64,000 nt of DNA from Phlebiopsis flavidoalba (lineage: Eukaryota; Basidiomycota; Agaricomycetes; Polyporales; Phanerochaetaceae). The stretch is taken from assembly GCA_035772785.1 (NCBI GenBank), contig JAOCPU010000006.1:744001-808000 (forward strand). The letters run 5' to 3'. The number at the start of each line of letters is the position of its first letter. The stretch's first letter is position 1. Below, one piece after another: positions 1 through 12,100 of the stretch. The translations under genes were made by a program, and so were the position numbers. The notes below the pieces were generated by a model that was given only the letters and a program-made list of their open reading frames with translations, was not told where the DNA came from and ran no database searches.

Positions 1-325
1 GGTAAAATATGCGATTATCACATTGAACAGGGAATGCAGGAAAGCACGGGAGCACGACGGCGTGCCGGTGCTTTAAATGAATGAGGACATAGAAAGGGGA
101 TAGATCTGTAGCTCTGTACTTCTCTGTATTGGTACATTGTAGTGTAGCCGTTGGCGCATAAGAATAGTGACTGTAATTGCTTCCAGCTTTGGCCCCTGCG
201 ATCGCATCTGGTACCGGAGCCTGCCGGACGCGCGCGCCTGGCAGAGACAAGTGGGCGCAGCGTTGCGGTGTTTAAGTAACGACCTACTGCCTTCCACTCC
301 TCTAATCCCCCACCACCGTTTCACC
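1..325. other. Left-edge intergenic sequence
   Basis: No conserved protein segment, tRNA or repeat was recognised here. Short open frames exist on both strands but none shows a known domain or fungal intron signals. The right end should carry the promoter and 5' UTR of the succinyl-CoA ligase gene starting at 326. Confidence 0.4.
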
Positions 326-1743
326 ATGTTTCGTCGTCGCGCAGGCCAGTCACTAGCGTCCACAGGTAGGATGATCGTCCCTGTCTCGAAACTACCCTCA
401 TTCAAAGATTATTTGATCCTGGACTAGGCCGTCGGACATTCACACAATCTGCGGCCCGACAGAACTACGACGCGACGATTAAGAACCTCCTTATCCACAA
501 AGAACACCAAGGTCCTGTGTCAGGGTCTGACTGGAAAGACTGTCAGTATATCTATCTCCTTTGCAGGAATCGCGGCTTAGCAGTCCGGTATAGGGTACTT
601 TCCACGTCAAGGAGGCTCTCTCGCGTATGGCACCAACATGGTCGGAGGTGTGTCGCCTAAGAAGGCCGGCCAGACACATCTCGGCCTCCCGATTTTCGGC
701 ACTGTGAAGGAGGTGAGACACACAGCATAATATGTCGCGTGTCACCATCTAACTTTTGCAGGCGGTTGCGCGCGAAGTGCAACCTGATGCCACCGTTCTC
801 TATGTTTCCCCCACCCACTGCCGCAGACGCCATCATCGAGGCGATTGAAAATGAGATTGGCCTCATTGTTTGTATCACGGAGGGTATCCCCCAGCAGGAT
901 GAGATTAGAGTATGTTGCCCCACATGCGAAAAACTACGGATGGACGAACGTGTCTGTCTAGGTGTGGAACGCTTTGAAGAGCCAGTCCAAGTCTCGTCTC
1001 GTTGAGACCAACTGCCCAGGTATCATTAACCCTCTCGGCTGCAAAAATGGGCATCCAGCCCGGACACATCCACAAGCCTGGCAAGATCGGCATTGTGTCC
1101 CGATCGGGAACCCTCACCTACGAGGGGCCGTCGCCCAAACGGACGATGTCGGTCTTGGTCAGTTCCCTCTGCGTCGGAATTGGTGGCGACCCCTTCCCTG
1201 GAACCAAGCACCTTGATGTCGTTAAAGCTGTTCCTCGACGACCCCACACACTGAAGGTACGAGAGGCACAGTGTAGGTTGTGATTGTGCTAATACTGTGC
1301 TAGGTATCGTCATCATCGGCGAGATTGGCGGCACTATGGAGGAGGATGCTGCGAGTACCTCGAAAAGTACAACAAGACACGGTCAAAACCCCAAGCCTGT
1401 TGTTGGCTTCATCGCTGGTCGCACCGCTCCCCCTGGGGTCGCCGCATGGGCCACGCAGGCGCATCATCTCGGGTGGAAAAAGGTGGGTATCTTGCAAAGA
1501 ACCTAATACTCGTCGTGTATTGAAAATCCCACGCAGGTGCTGCAACGGACAAGGTTGCTGCTCTGGAGAGGGCTGGTGCCATTGTTACCGATAGCCCGGC
1601 GAAAGATTGGTCCTACCATGCTCAAGGTAGGCAAATGTCATCAACAGAGACACTGTATAATGCTTAAATACCTTGCTTTCCAGGCCATGCAGGCAGCCGG
1701 TCTTGCCTTAGACGTATCATGTTCCCGCTCCTGTACCATTTAG
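326..1743 (+). CDS. LSC1: Succinate-CoA ligase alpha subunit, mitochondrial
   Basis: Alpha subunit of the TCA-cycle enzyme that interconverts succinyl-CoA and succinate with formation of ADP/GTP-linked phosphate, in the mitochondrial matrix with the beta subunit. The start at 326 gives an arginine-rich presequence ([16 protein letters not shown]), interrupted by an intron at 366-427; a second intron fits 542-593. Recognisable blocks include the CoA-binding region ([14 protein letters not shown]), [41 protein letters not shown] and the MGHAGAIISGGK phosphohistidine-loop region, the last read across frames. The frame breaks several times, for example a TC duplication near 617-622 and extra bases near 1127. 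A last intron at about 1627-1682 precedes a short exon reading AMQAAGLA. The open frame runs to a stop at 1743, but one surplus T at about 1708 would end the protein at 1711, the usual C-terminus. The identity is certain; exact exon limits are less so. Confidence 0.93.
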
Positions 1744-2021
1744 TACTTGAATGTATGCAAGTTGTGGTCACCAGTCACCATAGCATCATCTTAATACCAT
1801 TCCAAGAGAATCATGGCCAGTATTTCTATATCAATCTATATATTGTTGGACAAGATTTTATGCCCCCCACAACGGTGCGGGCGACTGACAATACTAGTGA
1901 GGACTTGGCGCCGAAGTTCGCGTCGGACGCGTTGGATCACGTGCATACATTTTACGAGCGGTCGAAGCGGTCTGCCGCTTGTCCGCTGGTAGCGTGCCAG
2001 TTCATCTCCCGACCTTAGTCC

Positions 2022-3016
2022 ATGTCGCAGATTCTCCGCAGAGGGCGTTCATTGGCACATGCATTTAAAACCAAGGCCGCAGGTGGATGCTTCCACAGGA
2101 ATGGTCAGCTCAACGCTCCCGTTCTTGTGCCATACTCACCGAATGTGTAGGTTGAGACGACCGGATGTCTTCCGAGGCGCGGACAGTTCAACACCGGGCA
2201 TATTCCGTCACTCAACAAGCACAACAACCACGAGTGGCACTAGAGGCTTCTGTTGCTGAACTATCCGACGTCCCAAAATTCTAGCGCAACACACCCTGAA
2301 CCGCGTCTTCGCACCCTCTGCAGTTTACTCCGGATGTTGGCGGCTCGGATATTGACCCACCCAAGTCCACAGACATGCTGTCCTCACAATACATGCTCGC
2401 TGAGCTTCATTGGTACGTGTACACACTATATTCTCCGCCCAATGCTAGCTAAAACACCGCGGCCTCTACAAGGGCGTCGTGTGCTACAGTCATACCTCTT
2501 GCTTTTCATTCACTCATCGTCGGCACTGAAGCCCACACATGACTATGAACAACTCATGGGACGTGTATTAAACACTTATGTCCTTGGAGAATACGTTGGA
2601 CCTCAGTGGAAACTAGGCCAGGTCATGAAGTGGACTCCAGCAACGTCGAACGCGGATCTCGCGAGCGACCCGATGAGCGCTGTTACACTTGGCAAGGAAG
2701 TGACCAGGAGCATCGGCTTATATAAGGTTGAAGGGACTGCAGTAGAAGCGTTGGTCGGCGGTGTGTTCCACCAATTCGTGAGTATTTTTTTTCTACATTG
2801 AACACACGATGATTGACCAACGTTCACTAGGGTGGATCAATAGCACATAAACTCTTCCACACAAGACTACTTCCACATCTTCTGTTGCCCGGGCAGTCTG
2901 AGGGCCTTCCAGATGCTTTCCACGCCGATGTCATGAAAATTTGTGATCAAATGGGCGGTCCGCAGAGTGACTTGACGAGTCCCGGCCAGCTGTCGAACGA
3001 CCCACCACAGCTATAG
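2022..3016 (+). CDS. Mitochondrial large-subunit ribosomal protein with RNase III-like fold (mL44/mL57 type)
   Basis: Structural protein of the large mitoribosomal subunit that keeps an RNase III fold without needing nuclease activity. The start at 2022 gives a basic, hydroxylated leader (MSQILRRGRSLAHAFKTKAA) typical of matrix import. The conserved core lies at about 2530-2880 and reads VEALVGGVFHQF, then GGSIAHKLFHTRLLPHLLL after a clean intron at 2779-2831. The C-terminus is hydrophilic and ends in a TAG at 3014-3016. The middle, about 2147-2530, is broken by stops that mix introns and small indels. mL44 (Mrpl3) and mL57 (Mrpl15) share this fold, and I cannot separate them from the sequence. 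The gene lies head-to-tail with the acyl-CoA-binding gene downstream. Confidence 0.72.
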
Positions 3017-3160
3017 TCTACTTAGATCGTATTCTTTTAATTCGCTTTATACTACGTCACATCATGAGTCTGGGGGTCATGCAACTGGCGAACTGGTCGT
3101 CTCGCCTCGAACGCCCGTGTGCAAACCATCTCATCCAGTGCTGTCTGCTGTACCACCATC

Positions 3161-4053
3161 ATGGCATCTACTCATACACCGTCCGCTCGCTTTCGCGATG
3201 CCGCAACATACCTCTCCAATGCACCTTCACTTTCCAAGGTGTCTAACACAGTCAAATTAGAGGTCTTCCGTCTCGTCCTTCGGCCCCAATAACCTTCCCT
3301 AACCTTTCGTACTGCTGGGTGCTCGTCAGATCTACGGTCTCTACAAATATCTGACTGTCTCTGCCAAACCCAATGCTTCTAGACCGGGTCTGTTGGACTT
3401 CGCAGGGAGGGCCAAGTGGGACGCATGGAACGCGACGGGAGAGAAGTACAATAAACCCTCTGAGGTTGAAGATCGCTACCTGGATATTGCTACAGAACTG
3501 GGCTGGTCGGAAGACAAGAAGCCGGCATCTCCTGGTCCCGTACAACCACCAACAGGGCCAGGAGGAGAGTGACGAGGACATCTGGGACAAGGACGATGTA
3601 CCAAAGGGTGCCGGTATAGCGTTCGGAATTGCAGTTAGCAAGGTCGAGCACGAAGGGGATGGCTTAAGGCAGGCCGACTCTTTCCACAGCTACGCAGTCT
3701 CCGGTGACAAAGCGGGACTGGAATCCTACCTCAAATCTCATCCAGAAGCGCGACTTGACGCGAAAGATGAATATGTGAGAATGTTGAGTGCGTTGACTAA
3801 TTTCACAAATGCTCAAAAAAAACGCTACCAGGAATACACGGCTCTCCATTTTGGCGAGCGACAGGGGCCACGCCGCGATAGTGAGATTTCTACTCGAAAA
3901 TGGAGCCAATCCCAGTATAAAAGTACGTCCTCAGTTCAATAGATGTGTATCCGGCCTGATGATTTTCAGGACTCCGATGGCTTTACGGCACTTGAGTTGG
4001 CCCAGGTTTCCGAGCATGACGAAATCGTGAAGTTGTTGGAATCTAGTCTCTAA
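3161..4053 (+). CDS. Acyl-CoA-binding domain protein with ankyrin repeats (ACBD6-like)
   Basis: Binds long-chain acyl-CoA esters and probably presents them to partners through ankyrin repeats; likely cytosolic. The start at 3161 opens [20 protein letters not shown]. The acyl-CoA-binding signature [16 protein letters not shown] lies near 3389-3438, followed by a spacer rich in Pro, Gly and acidic residues ([12 protein letters not shown]). Ankyrin repeats cover about 3690-4050, with [20 protein letters not shown] and [20 protein letters not shown] readable. Introns fit near 3240-3330, 3775-3830 and 3920-3968. Frames change more often than introns alone explain. The stop TAA at 4051-4053 follows LESSL. 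The two-domain order, ACBP then ankyrin, matches the ACBD6 family, so the call is firm, although small exons may be misplaced. Confidence 0.85.
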
Positions 4054-4296
4054 TGTTGCAATATATGTAGTGAGCCGAACGCTGCGCGACGACAGACAGC
4101 TTATTACGATGTAGCGCATGGGGGGTGAACAAGCGATACCAGGTATTGAACCTTCCTGAACCCTTTCGTGTTATCCTCCCTGTCCCGAAACCTCGTCGTC
4201 CGAAGCTCGGAGCAGCTTGCCGGGTTGTGCAGAGAGCCGCCGCTGTGTTCTAACATGCAAAGACATACAACCGCGTAGCTGTAGCCTGCAATGTAT

Positions 4297-4649
4297 CTAT
4301 TGTGAGCCAGCACCACCGCTAGTAGATGGCTTGTGATATCTTGAGTTAGACGGAAGGATACCACCCTGGAAACAGTCAGACCAGAACGTTTACACGTCAA
4401 ACAACTCACCAAGGTCAACAGCTTGACCACGCTATCCGTGGGCTGAGCGCCGTTGCTGAGCCAGTACTTTATGCGTTCGGTGCTCCACCGTACGGTCTTG
4501 TGTTGGTCGTCTTTCTTGACCTGTGGGTCGTATATGGCGAGGGTTTCGATGGGTGCGGCATTGCGCCGCGCGTGTTGGTTCACAGCGACAAGATGGAAGA
4601 TACGGCCATGGCGAGGGCCTTTGAGCAAGAATCGTAGACGGACTGCCAT
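4297..4649 (-). CDS. MRPS16: Mitochondrial small-subunit ribosomal protein bS16m
   Basis: Component of the mitochondrial small ribosomal subunit, homologous to bacterial S16. The protein begins MAVRLRFLLKGPRHGRIFHL and continues with the S16 core (ETLAIYDPQVKKD, then RIKYWLSNGAQPTDSVVKLL). Two exons are clear: 4410-4649 (80 codons) and 4297-4365, separated by a 44-nt GT-AG intron at 4366-4409. The total is 102 residues, normal for a fungal S16 with a short tail. This is one of the few genes here whose frame is intact from start to stop. A start nine bases upstream (MLAMAVRL) is possible, but MAVRL is the conserved S16 start. The gene is divergent from LSM5 and separated from it by about 125 bp, suggesting a shared bidirectional promoter. 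Confidence 0.95.
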
Positions 4650-4774
4650 AGCAAGCAAGTGCAGGTGGGCTTTTGGTGAGCAGCTACCGCGCGAGTGATG
4701 GTACGCTGCAGGATCTCAGGTTGCGCTCGTGCATTGCGGGAGCACATAGGCGTCTAACCACTTACTTCAAAACG

Positions 4775-5171
4775 ATGGCGTCCCAAATCCTCCCTCTGGG
4801 TGAGTATCCTTGTATATTTCTGGTATACGAAAACCTCACTCTGTGGCGCATCTGCGTTTCAGAGCTCATTGACAGATGTATTGGCTCGCGTATTTGGGTC
4901 ATCATGAAGGGTGACCGCGAGTTCACCGGAACCTGTTGGGCTTCGACGACTTCGTTAGTGAGTGACATCCCATCCCATTTTTTGGCTACCGGTTCAACGC
5001 GCCATAGACATGGTGCTCGAGGATGTAACAGAATTGTACGTAATCTCTACTCTGCGCTATAGGCAACGACCCACCATCTGCAGTGAGACTACTCCTCAAG
5101 GTCGCAAGAAGACACAACTACACCAGACTCTATTGAACGGCAATATAACATTTGTATGGTACGCACATTAG
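4775..5171 (+). CDS. LSM5: U6 snRNA-associated Sm-like protein LSm5
   Basis: Subunit of the heptameric Lsm1-7 (mRNA decapping) and Lsm2-8 (U6 snRNA) rings. Four exons read MASQILPL, then ELIDRCIGSRIWVIMKGD, the Sm1 motif, and GFDDFVNMVLEDVTEFE, ending in RKKTQL and TLLNGN of the Sm2 motif. Introns fit at 4800-4862, 4958-5007 and 5036-5083, each with good GT-AG borders. One C is missing near 4931, so TLLGFDDF is out of frame there, and another indel near 5147 disturbs the last dozen residues. Length is about 80-90 residues, as expected for LSm5. The gene is convergent with importin alpha about 220 bp downstream. Confidence 0.93.
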
Positions 5172-5390
5172 TTTCTCTAGCACACTGCTAGTACTCATTC
5201 AGCAATTATAGTTGATACCTGGCAGTAACGGGCCCGACAGCTAGTCATCCTCCTCATCATGCGCGTTCACACTCATCATCTTCCTGTATTATTATACCGC
5301 AATATCAGGCCAGTCACTTTCAGACTTATCGCAGACATATAATTACAAGTCTAACTTCGAGTGCGGTATCTCTGGATTGCAAATAAGGAT

Positions 5391-7387
5391 TCATGTACGA
5401 CTACACAGCAACGGGCGGGAGATATGACGGGAGAGAGTACTACAGGATGACGAGAAACAAAACAGCCCAAACCCACTACTGCCCGAAGCTGAACCACCAG
5501 GTGGAGGAGCAGCGCCGTCCTGATTGAACTGCGTGGATGATTTGTCAGTGTCATATATATCGCGAAGACAAGGAAATAGCCCCATACCGCAAATGCAACC
5601 AGAGGCATCAACGCTAGGAGCCGCAATGCCAGCGTCGACTTCTTCATCGTCGGGGAAGTACTTGTCCATGATGTTGAACGCCTTCTTGTAGATCTCGAGG
5701 TTGTCGTGTTGTTGAAGGTTGTGGATAGTGTACATCCCACCCGCCTCCTCGACGAAGGTAGCGTACTGGTTTACGGCGCCAGGGCCGGCGGCCTGCTTGT
5801 CCATCTCTCCGACCTTGAGAATGTTGTCCAGACCATCGAGTGCTACTTGAATGATCTTGTTGTCCATCATCGTGAGGAGATCGCACAAAGGTTTGATACA
5901 TCCTTGAGAGACAAGATAACGAATCTGCGATGGCTCTTGGAGGCCACCCGAGGTCGCATTGGATATGGCCCAGCAGGCCTCCTTACGAGTCTTGAAATCG
6001 GCGTTTTGGAGAATGTTGATGAGGGGAGGGACAATGTTTGCGTCAATGATGGCCCTGATTTGAGGAGGGGAGCCTGCGGTGATGTTGGAGATCGTCCAGC
6101 ACGCCTCCTTCCGGATGCCCTCCTTGGGCGAGGACAGGAGAGATAGCAATGCTGGCAGGGCGCCAGAAGCGATGACGACTTGCGTTTGCATGTCATCGCC
6201 AGTGACAATGTTGCCAACGGAGCGAAGAGCAGGTGTTTGAACGGTGGTCGACGGGTGCATGAGCAGGTCAACGAGTCGCCTGCAGACTCCGGACTCGATC
6301 ACGGCTTGGATCTTGTCGTTGGAGCCATCCGACAGATACGAGATGGCCCAGCAGGCATCGATCAGAATTTCATCGTCAAGAGAGTAGATGAGCTTCGTGA
6401 GAACGGTGAGAGCTGGTGAAATCTACGAGAAATCTTGTAAGTTGCGGGTTTGGTCATGGTCATAAATGGGATTTGGCGCACCAGGTCCCAATCCGGTTGC
6501 GGGGATTTACCACGGCAGAAGTTGCTCAAAGTCCACGTAGCATTCCTAAGCATGCTCAGCTTGTGGTTTTCGCTCAGTAGAGCCAAGAGGGGTCGGAGAG
6601 CACCCTGTTGCAACACGTAATCCCTGCACTGAGGACTGTCGCCAGCAATATTGCCGAGAGCCCACACTGCCTGCTCTCGGACGTCATTGACCTGCGAAGA
6701 TAGTAGCTTAATGAACTCTGGAACTGCCCCAGCACCGATGACGGTCTTGGTGTGGTCAGCGGTACCCGACGCAATGTTTGTGAGCGCCCACGCGGCCTCA
6801 AACTGCAAGCACATCATTATCAACTCTACCTATTATGACGGACGAGACGAACCTGCAGCATGGGGTTGTCGCCCTCGCAAGAACTGCACGAATCGTGGAA
6901 CAACTCCGCACTCGATGACACGCTCAATTGGAGGGTTCTTCTCTTTTGAGAGCAATTTACGGAATTTGGTGGTAGCATCGAGCTGACGTTCGGCATCATC
7001 GGAGAAAAACGGCCTGAATCATGTCATCGGCGAGCTGAATTGTTGTGAGTGGCGTTATGTGAAGAGGAGAGACGCGATTAAGACTCACAGGTGTATCGGC
7101 CCAGGCAGCAGTTGCATCCTCATCGTCGACCTAGGTAAGAATCAGCATCAGTGGTAGGAAGGAAAATACGTCTTTTAGTGATATTCTCCTCCCGCTTCTG
7201 CCTCCTGATCTCGACCTGCTGTTCTTCACGCCGACCGGCGAAGGTCCTCAGGCTTTAGACCTTTGTTTTTGTAGTCTGGAAAAGTGGCCAATCAGTATCA
7301 TCGACAGTGTACGGCCTTTCGTGATGGGTCATTTCACGCGTATCGATACACATACCATTTCTGCGGTGGGCGGAGACGGGACTCCAT
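5391..7387 (-). CDS. SRP1: Importin subunit alpha (karyopherin alpha)
   Basis: Adaptor that binds classical nuclear localisation signals and links them to importin beta. The start at 7387 reads [10 protein letters not shown], an exon ends there, and the IBB domain follows in small exons around 7130-7260 ([17 protein letters not shown]). Ten or so ARM repeats follow, including [30 protein letters not shown] and [20 protein letters not shown]. The large 3' exon (about 5600-6420) is mostly intact. A 60-nt intron at about 5542-5602 joins VDASGCICG to [16 protein letters not shown], the usual Gly/Pro-rich fungal tail. The visible stop is at 5391, but an indel may have extended the tail. Short introns interrupt the 5' third. 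The symbol follows the yeast name and the assignment is secure. Confidence 0.94.
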
Positions 7388-7542
7388 AGTTGTGGTGGTG
7401 GACAGAATGTAAGTGGAAGGTGTTAGTAGGTTAAGGGTTGCGCGACTCAGATCAGTCTCTAAAAGAGGATGTCACGCTCGCGTGGCCAAAGTCACGGGCA
7501 GTGCTTGCGCGTGCCGCGACCGTGGCCACCCAATGACATGCC

Positions 7543-7543
<1 letters not shown>

Positions 7544-7594
<51 letters not shown>
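7544..7594. repeat. Poly-C homopolymer, 51 nt
   Basis: An uninterrupted run of 51 C residues on the + strand, in the spacer between the importin alpha 5' end (7387) and the dehydrogenase 3' end. Flanks are cct and taccccc-type sequence. It is by far the longest homopolymer in the window. It may be a real microsatellite or its length may be inflated by sequencing error. Confidence 0.95.
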
Positions 7595-7682
7595 TACCCC
7601 CGCGAGTAACTAGTTGTTGCTTTCCAATGACTACAAATACACTTCCTACAATTCTATCCTGTACATCCTTATTTTCATGAGG

Positions 7683-8797
7683 GAACGTTTTTAGAGGGCG
7701 TAGAGGCTTCCCATCTAAATATGCGACAATATTTTCAACCGTCTGCGACCACCAAAGCTATGAAACAAGTGGAAAACCACCAATTAACAAACAACAAAAC
7801 GCTCCGGGAAAAATGTGTCTCAGCTTACCTTGTAGGCGTCATCGCTGACATAACCCATGTGTGGGGACAAAGTAACGTTGTTCAGGTCTCGGAGTGGATG
7901 ATCAAGTGGCAGTGGCTCAACGTCGAAAACATCCAATCCCGCACCAGCAATCTTCTTCTTTTGCAACACCTCCAGAAGAGCGTCTTCGTCAACGAGAGGT
8001 CCGCGAGAAGTGTTGATCAACAACGCCGAAGGCTTCATGAGAGCAAGCTCATGCGCTCCGACAATCCCACGGGTACGTTCCGACAAAACAATATGAATGG
8101 AAACGATGTCGCTACGTTGCATGAGCTCTTCTTTGGTGGCAATAAAAGTGACTCCGGCTTCGGCCCGCACGCTCAGGCGTGAGGTTTGGAGACCAAGCCC
8201 CCCCGCAATAACATTCATGTTGAACGCTAGAGCAATCTTCTCAACGATGAGCGTAAACGTCCGTGTATTCAGTGTAAGAGTTCTTGCCTGTGCGGTCCTA
8301 ATCCCTAGCTTTTCCTAGACCTATGAGGCCTAGGGTCTTCCCAGCGAGAGCTATTGGGACCGTGGACTGCCACATCTGGCGCTTTGCCTGCGTCCCCGGC
8401 GTGCTCGTGGACGACATATCTTGCCGTCGCAAGGATGAGAGCCCATATGTGCTCCAAGGTAGAGTTCCCGGTATGCCCGGTACCGGACACTGCAATACCC
8501 TTGTTTTTGGCATACGCGGATGTCTATGCCACGGTTTTGCATACCCGTCGTGGTGATTAGCTTCAGACTGGGCAGCCTTTCGAGAAGCGAAGCAGGGAAT
8601 TTCGTCCTCTCGCGCATCGCGCAGATAATCTCGCTTAGGGTTTGAGTCGCTCGACAAGAGCATCTTCATCGTGCAGCGTCCTCGGAGAAGACATCGACCT
8701 TGACGCGACCCTGTAGAGAGGACCAATCAGCGGACGTGAGCGCAACGCGCTGGTAGTCGTCGAGCACGGCAATGCGAGCAGGCTCTGTGGACGCCAT
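7683..8797 (-). CDS. D-isomer-specific 2-hydroxyacid dehydrogenase (NAD-dependent)
   Basis: Oxidoreductase of the D-2-hydroxyacid/phosphoglycerate dehydrogenase superfamily that reduces 2-oxoacids with NAD(P)H; the substrate cannot be told from sequence. The start at 8797 gives MASTEPARIAVLDDYQRVAL. Blocks in order are LPSLKLITTTGMQN, NSTLEHIWALILATAR, the Rossmann segment KTLGLIGLGK near 8310-8340, and the catalytic C-terminal half (RGIVGAHELALMKPSALLIN, then TSRGPLVDEDALLEVLQKKK, GLDVFDVEPLPLDHPL and LSPHMGYV with the catalytic His). After an intron at about 7760-7830 the last exon reads TVENIVAYLDGKPLRPLK. The stop is uncertain: the frame as read continues towards the poly-C tract as a glycine run, so an indel probably hides it near 7683. 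Several frame breaks occur in the N-terminal half. Confidence 0.88.
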
Positions 8798-9131
8798 GGT
8801 GTACGAGTCTGAGTGTGGGACCCAGTCCTGTCACGCAATAGCGGTTGGAACCCAGTCACATCGCCTGGAGTGCGTGATCCTTTCGGTCGTGCATATACCC
8901 ATGACCTCAGAATATGATCGAGTGTCGACATACACATCCGAGGTTGGACTCCTCTCCGCAGGTGGCCCTTTAGCAAGATTAGTTTTAACCGCGCGTGGGA
9001 ATGAGAGAAACGAGAATATTGTAAGGGTCCAGTATCAGAATATAATCTACATGTGTGTGGGGCACTGATTGTTACGTGTCATTGTCGAATGGGTACTACA
9101 TTCCGAGTCAGCGAAGCTATCCTCATAGTAA
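8798..9131. other. Intergenic spacer between dehydrogenase and RPN2
   Basis: Upstream region of the dehydrogenase (promoter on the minus strand) and 3' flank of RPN2. No coding similarity seen. It contains an exact CGTGGGAA motif at 8994-9001. Confidence 0.5.
8994..9001. promoter_or_regulatory. Candidate CSL (CBF1/RBP-J) binding site
   Basis: Exact CGTGGGAA, the consensus site of CSL-family factors, about 200 bp upstream of the D-2-hydroxyacid dehydrogenase start. One or two such 8-mers are expected by chance in 64 kb, so the site alone is weak. It is noted because a CSL gene lies at 23.6-25.8 kb. Confidence 0.25.
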
Positions 9132-12100
9132 TCAGTCCGCAGAGCTTACCTCGAATGGCTCCGGCGGAGCCGCCTCAGGCGCATTCTCATCCAGCGAGAT
9201 GTGTCGATGTCTATCAATGTCACTCGCCTCCGGTTGCGGCGCGAAGTTTGCCGTCGTGAACTCGATGTACTCGGGCTCTTGCTCCGGATGAAGATCCGTC
9301 CAAAATCAAGATGCCACCCTCCGCCAGCAAATTTCTCCATGTTCGCTATTGAACTTGCCCGTCGCATGCCCTTTCCTTGGCGGGAGAGTCGACACAGCCC
9401 GTACGGCCTGGTACCGGCTATCCGACGAGGGAAAGTTACGTATGCCATTTGAGCAGGGCGTGACACGCGAGAAGTTAGGCAGTTTCTGGAAGTTGGGTTC
9501 AGGCGGCTGGGTAGATTCAGGGAGTCCAGACAAGGACCCTGACAGTGGCGAGACATCGCCATGCTTGTCTGCGCCAGCCTCGTCGGTCTTCATCTCGACG
9601 TCGCCGTCCTTTCTTCTCCTTGTCATCCTAGGACAGTCCTCATCAGTTGCCGCACATTCGGTTATCGAAGAATACATACTGTATCCATGGCTTCTCCCCT
9701 CTGCGGCGGCCTTCTTCTTCTCGCGAGCCTTCGCCTTCGCCGTAGTCGACAATACTGCGGTGGCAACTTTTGTGACAGTCTCTTTCTGGGGCGGTTGGGT
9801 AGGTTGCGGATAAGCGAATAGACTGGGCTTGGCATTCGAGATGAACTCGAATTTTGGTGCCTGAAACTGAGGTCAGTCATTTGCTCAATCTTCACGAGTA
9901 TGAGACGTACCTGCAGCTTAGCGTCCAGGCCAATGATGCCGGTAGGCTCAAATGCTAGTGATGCGCAGTGTGCCAAAGGATACCAATACCAGAACTGGCA
10001 GAACAATACCATACCGACAATGGCACTCATGTTCCGCGTTCCAGCACGGCTTTGCAAGCTATATAGTAACATTGCGGCCACCGGCATCGATGAGGCCCTG
10101 ACCAAGTAGCAGCGCCGAAGCGCGCCATGGGGTCTTCGTGCTTGTTACCGATGACCTTGTTATAAGCGGTGCGGATAGACGCAATCGGCCGGAGACGAAG
10201 CTTCGGACTGCTCGACAAGGATCATGGCCGAGGGCGATGTAGAAATGCGCCCCTGCCGGACGAAGTCAACACTATCCTTGGTCATAGGCTCAAGAATATC
10301 GATGGCATCCTATAGACGTTCAGTATTCCAAGGCAGTGGAATGGTGGCGTTCTAATGACTGACCTGAAGACCTGTACCGGCGCAGGCAATTCCTAGCGCA
10401 AGAGTGGCACCAACAGCGTACGTGTGGGGGGTTGTAACTCTCGCTTAGTAGCTGTACGATGCGCGGGACTTGAGACGGGGGTTCTTGAACAGGAGGAAAG
10501 CCAGCGCGGTGACCGCAGCCCCTGCGAACATCATCTGAAGTGTCCGAAACCGCAACGTGGAGCAGCTTGCGGATCGCGTTGTTGTTCGAGGTACCAGCGT
10601 ACGCCAACGCAAAGCGTGTAAACACCGCCATATCGAAGCAGTAGGGTCCTGAAGTGTATGATTAGCATGCAAGAGTGTCTTGTGGATGTCCTATGGCACG
10701 AACGTCTCTTCGAGTCAGCGCATTGGCCGATGGTGTCGGCCGCCTGCTCTTGTCGAGCATAGTTAGAGGAATGCGGGGGGATAACCAATTGCAAGACCAC
10801 GAATGCATTTTTTTCGTGCCTGGGTCTCACGGGCGTACGTCAACATCTCGTCCGCACACTCGCCGTTGGCGGTGCCCAGCATGATAAGACCCATGGCGTA
10901 ACCAGCAGCCTCACACCGGAAACCGCAGAGTCGTTGCAGAGGGTCTGTTTGAGGTCCTCTGTAAGGCCTCCATGTTCTTCCCGCCGGCACTCCCAGCTTA
11001 CACCAAGGCCGAGGGCTGCAACCATGCTGAATCCCCAAACCTCTGCTGCTCGCGCAGGTGTCTTGAGCGCGCACTTCACGAAGGTAGCCCTCAACTTGGC
11101 TTGTCCACTGCCACGCATCCTGCGTTAATGAGGCCGAGGGCATACAGCGCACCACCCTCAGAGTATATAGCTCCTGGTATGCCACTTTCGACACCTCTGT
11201 TGCGGAAGGTACGGGGCCCGAGGATATTCATACCCTCCACGAAATGAACCTTTGTGGATGACACCGAGACCAGCTGTTGCGCTGAACTTGGCCCCAGTTG
11301 GAAGCCAGGCCGAGCCACTCAAGATTGTCCCGTAGGAAGGTGTCCGAAGTCGTAACACCGCGTGCATGAACGAGTTTTGTAGTGTAAGCGCGTTATGGTA
11401 GATAGATGACGGCGGCCTTCGAGGGATTCCTTCAAAATGAAGGGAATGATGAGCAGGGTTCTCGCGCAGAACACATTAATTAACAGACCTTTGTATGCTT
11501 AAGTATAAGCATATCTGTCTTGTTGTTCCTCTTCAGGAATTCAAGATAGAGCTTAACGGATTCCTGGCCCGCGAGGATTTCACGAATTTGATCATAAATT
11601 TCCTTCGTAAGTCTGCGCACAAATGTCGAGTCGAGGCGAGCGATGGCTGTCGAGATTTGACTGACGCTATATCACCTTCAGCGGGGAGCTCGGTACGAAT
11701 GCTCTCTAGGAAATAGCTTTGGGCACCGCCTTCTACAGGAACGGTCGAACGCGAGTTTTGATACGCCCGTAACTTTTCGTTTGGTACAAACGAGGTAAGA
11801 TATTGCACAGTCAGCTCTGGGGAGTCCGAGAGAGACGAGTTAAACGCGTCAGTGAGTGTACGTGGGGTGATTTTGTCTTTGCTATGATGGAAGGGGGAAC
11901 AGAGGAAGGGAGGAACTTGAGGACTTCGCTTTGCGGTATGAGAGAGAGAAGCCCGTGTCAAGGACGGCATCCAATAGCATATGATGAGCAGAGCGACATC
12001 ACGCGTCTGCTTATAAATGTCGGATACAATGTCGAGTCTTCGGGACTCCCAATGCAATGCCGATTGCCTGCGGACAGTTAGTCGTACTATAACGCCTGGT

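Noticed and set aside
7413..7613. Plus-strand frame ending in a polyproline run
   Set aside because: The polyproline comes only from the C51 homopolymer, and the rest has no coding features.
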